From NCBI GenBank assembly GCA_022702545.1, contig JAHRBC010000003.1:1612001-1676000 (forward strand): a stretch of DNA of 64,000 nt, given 5' to 3'. Positions 1 through 9,899 of this stretch are shown here, in pieces; positions within the stretch are counted from its first letter, which is position 1, and the number at the start of each line of letters is the position of its first letter. Below the pieces are notes generated by a model. That model did no database searches. It was not told where the DNA came from and worked only from the letters and a program-made list of their open reading frames with translations. Position numbers and translations under genes: made by a program. This DNA comes from Phycomyces nitens. Taxonomy: Eukaryota > Mucoromycota > Mucoromycetes > Mucorales > Phycomycetaceae.

Positions 1-1320
1 TATTGAATATTTTGTATGTGTTTCTGTATAACCAAAATATTTTGTTCACGCTAGGAGTTATTATATGGTTTCTCCATGGGTATTTATCAAACGGAATACT
101 CAACTAGTGGTCATCGGTATGGTCTATACATTAATCCGAGATGATATACAGAAAAGGGTTTATTTGAAACCAGCTTTTTCTTGTTGTACACTCCTTATTC
201 AAAAGAAAAGGCTGGTAGTAAACCAAAGATTTTATCTAGGGAAAGTTCGATGTTATCCTTTAGAATTTTATAGTTTAAATGATTTATTGGCTTTAACCAA
301 TCCTTGATAGCCGTTACTATGTAATCAAGTATTACATGCTCCTCCAATTATTCTATATTCCATACTTGTTACATTGTATCTATTATGTTCTCAAAAAGAT
401 TTGATTTAAGATTAGAGTAACCCCGGAGATACCGTATTGATTGATTTGAGAATTATGTATATAATATACCGTAGGATAGCAAGGAATATTATAGTGGAAA
501 GAAGAGTACGGTTTTTTGTTGGATGGTAAAATTCAATATGAAGATTGGGTGATGTGCAGAGGTCTGAGCGCCCACTCAGTATTTCGTGGCTTTAATCACC
601 CCATCATAACAATATTATTTACGAGCGAAGCCAGTTTATGGTTTATATTTGTACTTATTGGAAATAATAGAAAGATTCTAAGTATGAGCTTTAGTACTAT
701 CACCACGGCTAAAAAAACGGTAGGTATTTACCGTTTTGGTAACATAGGTACCGTTTTTTCACACACAAAAATGGTAGTTATGAGGCAGGTACTGTCACAG
801 TTGCCGTTTTTTAATCACCCAAAATCACTTTTGTTATATATTATAGCCTCTCTCTCATAATACTAAATTCAATCCTAGTACACGCTCTTCATTCACTATC
901 ATTCAATTGAAAGAACAGTTTGTTTTTATTATGGTATTGATTTAGTTTGACTCATATTAAATTATATATAAAAAATAGTATCATATAAGCGTACTAGGAA
1001 CAAATACTATTTAATATTACAAAATGTATACAGTAACGACCTTTTCTTCAAGCTATACATGCATGTTAATAATGCATTAGTACGGTTGGATAGCCTTTAG
1101 TTTTCATCAATAGCCGCAAATATATGCAGTCAAAAAAGGAGCGATTATAAAGTCACGGCCACATGGATTCCGTACAATTGATGAAAAGCGATAATTCAAA
1201 AGTACGTGGTCCATTTTCAGTAATCATTTATTTCATGAATAAATTCGCTAAATTTTTCAAACTCTGTAAAAGTAAATTTTATTGTATATACTTTAATAAT
1301 ATTTGTAAGGAAAAAATATT
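1..1320. other. AT-rich gene-free left edge
   Basis: No coding region can be supported here. The short open frames have no recognisable domain and AT-rich composition. A nine-base inverted repeat occurs at 714-722 / 729-737, with a further copy of one arm at 749-757. Similar CCGTTTTTT strings lie near 508 and 803. This could be debris of a small inverted-repeat element, but no ends can be defined. Confidence 0.5.
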
Positions 1321-2389
1321 CTATTCATTTTTAATACCACTACAAGTGTCAATTGCAGGTTGAAATTTTCTCTGCATACTTTCAGCCAAAAGCCTTGCAT
1401 ATTCAAGCCCTAACCTCGCCCATTCTTTTTGTAGGACCACTTCCAAATCAGCCAAATCATTAAAGTTGGCCCTCCTATTCTCAATTAGCAGCTCCAGACC
1501 ATTCGAGACATGTTCAACTATGTTCAGATCAGGACATTGAGCTGTCCAGCACTCGGATTCCCTGATCTGGCGTGGATTTTTCCACAATTGCGCATATCTA
1601 CAAGTATGGCAAGTATCATTATCTTTCTGAGAGACGAAGTCTTTTTCCTTATCCTTGGTAACCTTTGCAAACTATAGATAGAAGTATTCTACCAGTATAT
1701 CGACATATACATCAATATTAACCTTGGCAGTGTCTATGATCTTTAACAGGCTAAATGCTTCATCTCAAAAGCTGCCCTAAACCATAAGTCCACTACCGCC
1801 CAATTTCACTGTTAATATGGTATTTCTTTCTTCGTGCCTTTCTCCAACTTTTCTCAACACACGTATGGTAGCATTTTTTCCGTTCAAGCAAAAACAGAAA
1901 TCATCGGGCTACATTACACTGTTCTATCGGTAATTATACCAATTCACCTTTTTCTTGGCTCAGTAAGGTCTGACTTGTTTGTGGTTTTTATGGGTCGAGG
2001 TGTGTGTGTTGCAAAACAGGATTTGAAGTCAAGCTGCTCAAGATAATTGATTATGCTATTTCTACACCCATTGAAATCCATGGCAGCCATTTCTAATTCG
2101 ATTTTTTATAGGTAGTAAATAGATCCTCTTGTATGGTTCTCTCAAGGTGTCTGACTGTTCTCTCGTTTACTTTTTTGGTTTTTTCAGTTGATTTTTTAGG
2201 TAATGAGCACCCGTGTTTTTTAATTTATTCAACAATCGTTTGTACAGTTGACCTAGACACTTTGACTGTACTTGAAATCTGTTCAAGAGAAATATAGACT
2301 TTATAAATGTAGAAAACACTCTAATACTGCCGTTGCTCTTTAGTTATATAAAGGTCCCAAGTGCTCCTTTGTGATTCTGGATTTCGCAT
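1321..2389 (-). pseudogene. Decayed Tc1/mariner-type transposase
   Basis: Read on the minus strand, this stretch follows the whole length of a Tc1-family transposase. The putative start is at 2389. A helix-turn-helix segment reading SRSTVQTIVE lies near 2230-2260. A middle block near 1750-1880 reads RKVGERHEERN then GGSGLMV, matching the usual gery...KhGGgsvmvWG block, but with TAG in place of the Trp codon. DND near 1600 matches the second catalytic Asp region. CPDLNIVEHV near 1520 matches SPDLNPIEHVW. The C-terminus ending near 1321 also fits the family end. At least three in-frame stops (near 2245, 1765 and 1680) show it is dead. The family call rests on several blocks in the right order. 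No terminal repeats were securely found. Confidence 0.75.
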
Positions 2390-3689
2390 ATTTTGGAAAT
2401 ATCATCATTCTGATCAATTGTATGGAATTCAGGTGGTTGCGACTGTATCTATATATACAAGTTGATACCAATTATTTTTAATATACGGATACCTCACATA
2501 GCTACGACAAAATGTCTCTTCTTTATCCCTCTATTGCAAATGAATCGTTTTATATTATGACTTGCGATGTTGAATTTTGTAGATATCTGGGCTATACAAA
2601 TATGAGCCCAAAATATACATACAAATTATTAATATAAGTTTTAATGCGATTATCACGAAAGAGCAGACAATGACCCTCTGATAAGATGGAATAAAAAGAA
2701 TTGAACAGGCCTTCAGTGTTATTATTGAAGAGAACAATTTGAAGGTATTTGAAGATATGATTACCTGTTACAACTTTTTTTGGCTTGATGCCCAGCTATG
2801 TGGTTTTTTGACAGCTTAATCTGCTTTATGGTAATGTGATGTAAACTTTTGATATAATTGTCTTTTATAAAATGCAATTAATAGCATCCTCTATTAAATA
2901 GTATAATATAATCATTAAATAGAAGCACTAAAATATTATTAAAAATATCAATTTCTTTATATGAAATATCTTTGGCCTAAAAGAAAGATTGTCTTTTATA
3001 GATTAGGTGATCAAGTAGATGGTATTTAAATAAAATAGTAAGGGAAAGCAGTTGTTGATTTTGTTGTCACGTTTCCAAAGCCTACGAATCACGTGCACAT
3101 ATATTGACTTGGCTATTTAATAGGTATCTAGTTGATTATTTAATAGTTTCTCTCTTTCCCACAACCCAACGGCTGCATATAAGCGTGAAAAGTAAGTAAT
3201 ATTTATACTGCAAACCAAGTCTTTCAAAGCATTCAGATTGGCTAATGGTTGTATACCATAGCCATGCGTAATGCAATTACCGTCATTAGGAGGCATTGCG
3301 GTGTCAAACATCTTTGTAAATGGCATTAGCACAGCAGGTCATTCAAACAAAGTAAGACACACAATGCCAACACCAGAACTTGGAAACCGTTCAAAATGAC
3401 TAATGTCTACATGTCATTGTCATTTGTATTGTCATCTTTGCAATTAGAGCAGTTTGAACATCGTTCTCAACCATCGTGTCAAACTACATGAGATCACCTC
3501 ATTTCAAGTAAGTAAAGTACATAATACTTCCAAACCAGCTTATAAACTATAAGTGCTCGCCAACATACACGTGTACTTACCGTCTGTATCGTATCTTTTA
3601 GAAAAATGTCAAACTGAAAGGAAGAAAGCAGAATGAACGCGGCTTTTCAATACACTCACTGTGGGCCTATTATTGTGCCCGTATTCTGT
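2390..3689. other. AT-rich spacer, no gene seen
   Basis: The open frames are short and resemble nothing recognisable. A TCACGTGC E-box-like string at about 3090 has no gene near it and is probably chance. Confidence 0.4.
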
Positions 3690-3980
3690 CTGACCGGCGA
3701 ATATACTACGTACTTTTTGCAAACTGAGGCGAAAGTTCTTGTATTTTACTTGTAAGTTGACAAATAGTATTTCTTCTTCTAGCCCATTAGGTATCCCAAG
3801 TAAGTGAACTAATCATTCTTCATGTTTTATTTCTGCTCAAGTCGACCGACGATCTTCCTTGGCACGGCGGCCATTCCGGTGGCGGCGTGGTTCTTCCTAT
3901 GGACTGGCTTCGTGAGCCTGGTCTGCCGGCCTAAACCACGGGGTTTGCGTCCCAGCTAGCAGGAGTCGCTTCTTTCTGAA
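3690..3980. repeat. GC-rich repeat, copy A
   Basis: The segment near 3840-3980 is much richer in G+C than its surroundings and has related copies at about 4094-4190 and 4460-4800. Shared strings include GGCTTCGTGAG with the first of these (3907 against 4140) and GGTTCTTCCTA with the second (3890 against 4651). Upstream, the text at 3704-3800 aligns with 4467-4560 at an offset of about 763 bases. Read on the minus strand, copy A and the 4460-4800 copy share a weak peptide pattern (T-I-x-E-K-x-x-x-P). This suggests the repeat once contained coding sequence, but no family was recognised. Confidence 0.5.
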
Positions 3981-4093
3981 CGGGCGGGTGACACTTCTCC
4001 TGAATAGTGCGGTTTGTCCACCGTTGAAGGCACGAGTGTTGGACACTTCAAAAAACATGCGTTGCTCGCTACACCAGCAGGTTAGCCTATCTT

Positions 4094-4190
4094 AATGGCG
4101 GTGCGGCCTACAAAGCCGTCGGCGTGGTTCCCCTTTGAACTGGCTTCGTGAGTCTGATCCAACGATCTAAACACGGGTTGGCCTACCTTC
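4094..4190. repeat. GC-rich repeat, partial copy C
   Basis: A partial copy of the GC-rich repeat, about 228 bases downstream of copy A. It shares the GGCGTGGTTC...CTGGCTTCGTGAG...CTAAACACGGG block. It keeps a fairly high G+C content and lies in an otherwise AT-rich region. Confidence 0.45.
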
Positions 4191-4459
4191 AGGGTCACAT
4201 TTCTGGTGCCGAAGCAGGCTATTCCATTGGGGTAGTCCTGATCCACCAGAACCGAAATGACAGAAAAGTTGTCAGTAAGGTAAGTAACATCAAACAAATA
4301 CACAAGCTCGCAAGTTATTCAAGTTTACTAATATATTTATTTATTAGATAAATATGAGCCTATCCGGAAAATGGTAAAATAAAAAGCATCGTGAATACAG
4401 TCTTTTGACATCTTTGCTAATATATATTCTTTTTACAGTAGATCTATTCTACCTAATCG

Positions 4460-4800
4460 GTGGATGTGATGTACACTTTTTGGAAACTCAAGCGAAAATC
4501 TTTCTATTATAAATGTAAGTTCAAAAACAGTCATTCTTCTTCGAACATATCTAGTATTCCAAACAATTGATCCAAGGATGCTCTCTATTTTTTTATACTT
4601 TACTAGATTGGAGATTTACTCGGCAGTGCAGTACACTCTATAGGCTCCCAGGGTTCTTCCTAGGGATTGGCCTTTGAAACAAGCTTTACACCAATAAATG
4701 CGGTCCTTGATTTTCGGATAGAAAGATTCGCTTCTCTTTTCATAATTGGGTTTCTATTTTTCTCAATAGTGGCGTTTGCGCACGTTTTGTACGGTTTCAT
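4460..4800. repeat. AT-shifted repeat, copy B
   Basis: Aligns by eye with copy A at an offset of about 763 bases, including its downstream GAATAGTG..GTTTG block. Many C or G positions of copy A are T or A here (for example CTTCTCCTGAATAGTG against TTTTTCTCAATAGTG). The ORF at 4667-5026 within and beyond it is hydrophobic and AT-driven and is not considered a gene. Confidence 0.4.
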
Positions 4801-5879
4801 AAAGGTTATGAATCGGATTTTTTTGGTACTGATGTATCGAGTCTTACAATTATATGGTCTCAACTCTTGCACTATTATCTTTAGTTATTTTGTCCTCTTG
4901 TTCAATTTAGCATCACTTCATCTTCATGTAAATTTATCTATTCTAATGAGTTCTTGCTACTATTTTAAACGAACTCTTACTCTTCCAAAGATCTCCATAC
5001 TTGAGATAAGCTGCGCTTGTCTCTAGAAATAAAACTGTGTAATTACATATAACTAGATCAAATAAAAGTATTCTGGTCTTTTTCAGGTTTTTCTTTTTTA
5101 TATTCTTTAACTATCAAATCTGAGGAACGCAACTATCTGCTGCAGTAATTGCAAATTGTTGATCAAAAATATCTTTTTATTAAAAAAAATTGCTTGTTCC
5201 CTTTACACTATAAAAACAAACATTGCATATCTCACGATTGCCGCCACGGGTGTTGGTCACATACAAAATATGCATTGTATTGTTACACTTGTCAATTTGC
5301 CCATCTTTATGACAGTTTGAGTCCACTTTGACAGCTACACCTTTTTAGTGATTTAAAAAAAAAACTCTATATATTTGAGGCAAAACAGTTTCTCGCTTAT
5401 GTAGTATCTTGGATGATTTGTCTGGCATTTATACCGAGTATATTCGGCATTGAAAGGTTGTTTTTAAAGACCTTGGAATAAACTACTGGTCTTTACCAAT
5501 CATCTCATTGTTTATTTTATTTTATTTTAGGTTTTTACATGTTTGCCATGAATATATTAGAGAGAATGTCCAATCGAATATTGGTAACTCCATTAAAACG
5601 ATTGTTTAAACCATTGGATTTCGAGGAAATTAGGCCGAGGGAGTTGTATTTATATGTCCAGTATATATAAAAGGTGTCTGATTCCAATTAACATTTTGTT
5701 ATCTATCCTTTCTCTCTTTTTCAGTACATATATAGAGCCTTTTTCTTGAAATAGCCACACTAGATATAAAAGATCATTAGATAGAATTTTATTTTAATTA
5801 AAGTACTTTTATTTCACCAATGTTCATCGTAAAATCCAAGCCAGAATGAAACCAAAATTTGCGCAAAGATGGTTGAATA
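4801..5879. other. AT-rich spacer, no gene seen
   Basis: No supported feature. It contains short open frames, poly-T runs and no recognisable repeat or RNA gene. Confidence 0.4.
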
Positions 5880-6660
5880 GGTGTTGAATACAAAGATAAA
5901 TACTAATATATGGCTGATTTACCTTTTTTTTGGGCAATTACTCTTTGAACTCGATTCGATATATGGACTACCGAGTTTTCCAAAACTTGAAGAGGTATTT
6001 CTAATCATGTTGTGTGAATCACTACAGAGGAATTGTTTTGGTCAGACAATCAGCATACTTGTCTTGGTTGGTGTTTCCCTCAGAATAACCAAAGGGCCAA
6101 AAACCACTCTCCAGAAACAACTTCAGATTATAGTAGATCCCCTTGCCAAACTTGCATGTGGTGACAATATTATTGTTGTAATACCTCTTGCCCTTGTTCC
6201 TAGTGATTCTTATACTGCCATAATTCCCTACTACAATAAACCTCGACTCGTCTCACTAGACAACCGAATTCCATTGGCTCACTGTCCAGTTAACCTTGTC
6301 CTGGCACTGTTTAAAATGTTGTTGTTGTTGTTTTTTTTCGCGTGTCTTTTTGGTCAGGCCAGGCTTATGGGCTGGTACATCCGATAAAAAATCAAAGAGG
6401 TCCATTTACGACATATGATCAAAGAAATGGAGATTCCTAAATCTACTAATCCTAATGCTGGACTGCAATTGAGACGAATGTGATTTCTGAGAAATCAGCA
6501 AACCATGGTAGCTTAAACTTGCATTGTGTCCTTGGAGGCTTGAGGATACCATACTTTTTGTAGGCTTTAATATCACCAACAGTACTTTTAGGACTGCCAA
6601 GGGATATCTAAATCATATAATAACCAGCCTGTCTTTCCCACTGAAATAATAAATTCTAAC
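5880..6660 (-). pseudogene. Second decayed Tc1-type transposase
   Basis: On the minus strand, a helix-turn-helix block reading LGSPKSTVGDIKAYKK lies near 6550-6602, followed by KPPR, as in Tc1-family DNA-binding domains. Near 6220-6300 the frame reads QWNSVV, two stops, then DESRF, the block around the first catalytic Asp. It continues through GKRYYNNNIVTTCKFGKG, matching the ger...tvKfGgg block. Several TAA/TAG/TGA codons interrupt the frame. The opposite-strand ORF at 5881-6387 is its antisense shadow. The C-terminal part beyond about 5900 is not recognisable. It is diverged from the relic at 1321-2389, so it is a separate insertion. Confidence 0.65.
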
Positions 6661-7045
6661 CCAAAAAAAAATCAGGTATACAATCGGTGATGCTTTGAAT
6701 ATATGTCCTTCATGTTATACCGATTAGTTCCCATTTTTGTAAAATCAAGACATATTCTCATCGCCTCTCATAAAGAGATAAACCAACGTGTCTTGAGTAA
6801 AGGTGATTAGTTTAGATTGGCTCACTTGTAAAATCTGTATAAAGACTACACCGATTTGTACCAATAAAAAGCATTTGATTTTCTATATTTTCCTATTTAT
6901 CCTAAACGTCCTAGTTGGTGGTGATCTATTGCAAAACTTATCAAAGTCAACCATTAGCAAGATACACCCAGTCGAGAGTTTGCCGTAGGTTTTATAAGGG
7001 AAAAAAAAAAGTAAGCAAGACATATAAAATGTAGAGAGAGAAACT
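6661..7045. other. AT-rich spacer 3' of the U6 gene
   Basis: Nothing supportable was found between the transposase relic and the U6 terminator. Confidence 0.4.
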
Positions 7046-7054
7046 AAAAAAAAA
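7046..7054 (-). terminator. Pol III T-run terminator of U6
   Basis: Nine consecutive T residues on the minus strand directly follow the 3' hairpin and AGA of the U6 gene, as expected for RNA polymerase III termination. Confidence 0.7.
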
Positions 7055-7110
7055 TCTGCTCCGTAGAGCGTTCCATCTCAGAAGTTTAGTGTCATCCTTG
7101 TGCAGGGGCC

Positions 7111-7142
<32 letters not shown>

Positions 7143-7165
7143 ATATGTGACAGAGGTGCAAGCAC
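7050..7165 (-). ncRNA. U6: U6 spliceosomal snRNA
   Basis: The minus strand contains the nearly invariant U6 core, including the ACAGAGA box that pairs with the 5' splice site, followed by AGATTAGCATGGCCCCTGC and the AAGGATGACAC segment of the U2/U6 and internal stem-loop region. U6 is the catalytic RNA of the spliceosome and is normally made by RNA polymerase III. The gene has a TATA-like TATTTATA 33-40 bases upstream and ends in nine T residues (7054-7046), as expected for Pol III. The 5' end is set at the GTGC nearest the core; transcription could start about five bases further upstream (7170). The 3' part differs from animal and yeast U6: before the T run there is an extra GCTC-TACG-GAGC hairpin (7069-7058). 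The many introns in the window fit a need for U6. A recent pseudogene cannot be excluded, but promoter, core and terminator all look intact. Confidence 0.9.
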
Positions 7166-7197
7166 TTGTCAATTTAATAAAATATTCCTAAAATAGT

Positions 7198-7205
7198 TAT
7201 AAATA
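7198..7205 (-). promoter_or_regulatory. TATA-like element of the U6 gene
   Basis: TATTTATA on the minus strand lies 33 to 40 bases upstream of the proposed U6 5' end, about where the TATA box of type-3 Pol III promoters is found. No distinct proximal element was identified. Confidence 0.5.
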
Positions 7206-8850
7206 CCAAATTTTGTGATTGTAATCGACTTGTGGGTTTGGTCCATGGCGGACGTTTAAATAAAATTGGGCCCTAATCTGAAGCCTGTGATTAATGTGAT
7301 GATATTTGAAATGGTTTATTATGTATCAAGGTGACTCGACAAGCTATCAAGATGTATCTAATTATCCAGGAAAAAAAGACTTTAACTATCGATTAATAGA
7401 TATCAGTTAAATCTCTGGCCAAGAATAGATATATTGGCAGACTATTTTTATCGTGGACACAGACTGACTATACAGAGGATTAAAATGTTCAAAAGTAGTG
7501 GATACAAATCTCGTTGGATTCTGGTGCCAAGTATCTAGTTGTACAGAATAGACAAAAACGTATTTCCAATGACAGAACTGTATGATCCTTGTTGGTGTCA
7601 GAAAGATAAAATCAGTAACCTCAAAATAGTTTTTATTGTTTCTGATTTTGTGATGACCAACAACTACATATCATGACTTTTTCTTGACAGTATGTTTGCT
7701 AAATATATCATAAAACGTGTACAAGTTGTACAACAAATGACGCTTGATATGTGCGTCCAAGTGGAATCATTTGCCATAATAGTCAAGTCCTAAGAAAGGT
7801 ACACTATAAGATAAAAGCACATGGATCAAAATTCAGGGCTAGAAACATAAAGATTGAAAAAGAAGTAATGAAGAATAACTTTTAGTGTGTTTTACAGAAA
7901 ATATCACGATAGGAAGTACAGAGGGGCTATTTTGTATGGGCCTTTTATGGTAAAGAAGAAAAAGAAGAAGAAAAAAAGGTCCTTTTGGGCAAGAAATACA
8001 AGTACTGATCCATTGTTATACAATCCAGCCATTATAACAAGCCAAGCAGTCTCGAGACTGTAATGAATTTGACTTTGATTAACCAAAAGGTCCCTTTGTT
8101 GGGAACCAAAGGCCAAGACAAAAAAATTTAAACTCATATAAATCCCATACAGTTGGAGACAACCTTAATTACATGGCAGTTTAACGATTACCTTTTTTTT
8201 TTCATACAAGATCAAGCAGAATAAACTATTGATGCATGCAATAGATGCAGGGACAAAGATCAAGGTTCTTTAAAAAAAGATTCAGAAATCATGAATATAC
8301 TTGATAATAACCAGTAAAGACCAACAAGATTCTGGAAAGAATATTGTTTGCCTTTAATTATTAGTGTTTAATACAAATATTTGAATGATTCGAATATAAT
8401 GATTTGATATTTGATATTAAATGTGCATATAGTAGATATATAGTACAAAAAATCATGTACCTTGACCCTTTTTGTTCTGTCTAGCATGCTTTGCCACAGG
8501 GAAAAATTCTGCCAAGAATAAATGCCAATTTCTGCTGAGCATATCTCATTGTGCAACGAACAAATTGAGCTCCATTGAACAAAAGATACATTTCTTTCGA
8601 CATTTACAAGTAGTACTTTGCAATAAAGAGCATGCATTGATATATATATACATATATGTTTTTGCTTGGCTTTCCAAGACATCATTACTACTTTGGGCTT
8701 TATCCTTCAAGTTTTTTTGTATAAATATAATATGCAAAAAAAAAGTCCAAAGACCATCTCTCAATATTGATCAATATACTTGGAAAATGAGGTACAATCT
8801 TGATCTTTAGAGAACAATAGACTGATATTCATCTATCTTCATTCCTGTAG
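7206..8850. other. AT-rich spacer, no gene seen
   Basis: Only short AT-rich frames on both strands and simple repeats. No domain, RNA or transposon signature was recognised. Confidence 0.4.
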
Positions 8851-8929
8851 CTCTCCTCCTCCTCCTCCTCCTCCTCCTTACTCTACTTTTCCCGATTATG
8901 CATATTCACCACAACACTCTGGAGATTAC

Positions 8930-9226
8930 ATGGCAAAGGCGCCTATGGATGACTATTATACAAGCTTTGAAAGACATGATGGTACTTGCATTTTATCTAT
9001 TGTTTTTAAGATGATCATATTGATTTTAATTGTTTGCATTTAACCACCAGGTCCCTCTCTATCAAGGTAAACTCAATTCTAAAATCCTTTGGATATAAGC
9101 TAACCTCTCTTAATTTCTCATAAAACAAAAAAAAGAGGTCACCAGGATTTCAAAAAACGGCCTAGAAAAAAGATTTTTATCCTTCGAATTGAATTCTTAT
9201 TCTTCAAGTTTATCATGTCTTTCTAG
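8930..9226 (+). CDS. Possible small gene or gene relic with two introns
   Basis: A doubtful call. Starting at ATG 8930, an open frame can be carried across two phase-matched GT-AG introns (8982-9050 and 9067-9135) with a 16-base middle exon, giving 52 residues rich in charged and aromatic residues. The same frame is open upstream to about 8852 and encodes a Pro run followed by Tyr-rich sequence. A TAG acceptor-like site at 8848-8850 could make it the 3' part of a larger gene, but no upstream exon was found. The AT-rich last 20 codons look non-coding. It may be the end of a decayed gene. No family was recognised. Confidence 0.25.
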
Positions 9227-9439
9227 ACTCTTTGGATATCAAGCATATTGATAACTCGACTGGAAAAACAAAAATGTATATGTGTTCTTTGGATTTGAGA
9301 CATCAAAATATTTTGTATCTATTTCTTGCATTTCCCTTGGACTCTTGACAATATATGCCCCTTTAAGATATATACACCCCCCCTTTTTTTATATATTAAA
9401 ATCTATTCAATTGAACAAAATAAATAAATATATATATGC

Positions 9440-9473
<34 letters not shown>

Positions 9474-9899
9474 TAACGATTAACAATTAATATGTATACA
9501 TATCACTAGTCGGATTCAATAGTTGCTTTGTTGATCTTATCTCCAAGGCATTTCCAAATTCTCCAGCTTGGTTCCTGGAATAAGAATATTCCTAGGATTT
9601 GGGGATCCTTGTGGTTCAGAACAAACACACCAAATAATTTAATTAGAGCCTTTGGATTGCAACAAAAAAAAGAGAGGCTTGGTACATCTTTAGATATCCA
9701 GACCAAAAAAAAAACCCCCCCAGTGCCCTAAATTTTGCTTGTTTTCATTCTGCCTAGTTACGAACCACAGACTTGGTTTTGATGAGACTTGCCAAATAAA
9801 TCGATTAATTAAAGCCACGAAAGGATACGAAAGGTGGCTTTGATCTACAAGCATGATGCGCGGTCACCCAAGGAGCATCGCATCTCATCATACCACATT
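9227..9899. other. Spacer upstream of the WBP11-like gene
   Basis: Contains an AAT microsatellite and the presumed WBP11 promoter. No TATA box stands out close to the start. Nothing else is supportable. Confidence 0.4.
9441..9473. repeat. AAT trinucleotide microsatellite
   Basis: About eleven tandem AAT units. Similar AAT/ATT tracts recur across the spacers (around 10120, 15110, 16960 and 33110), a general feature of this genome's intergenic DNA. Confidence 0.9.

Noticed and set aside
3085..3097. CACGTG E-box at about 3090
   Set aside because: No gene within several kilobases could use it; probably chance.
4667..5026. A 119-codon hydrophobic plus-strand frame
   Set aside because: It overlaps an AT-decayed repeat copy. 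The hydrophobicity comes from T-rich codons, and no start context or domain supports it.
5881..6387. A 168-codon hydrophobic plus-strand frame resembling a membrane protein
   Set aside because: It lies exactly opposite a decayed Tc1 transposase and is best explained as its antisense shadow.
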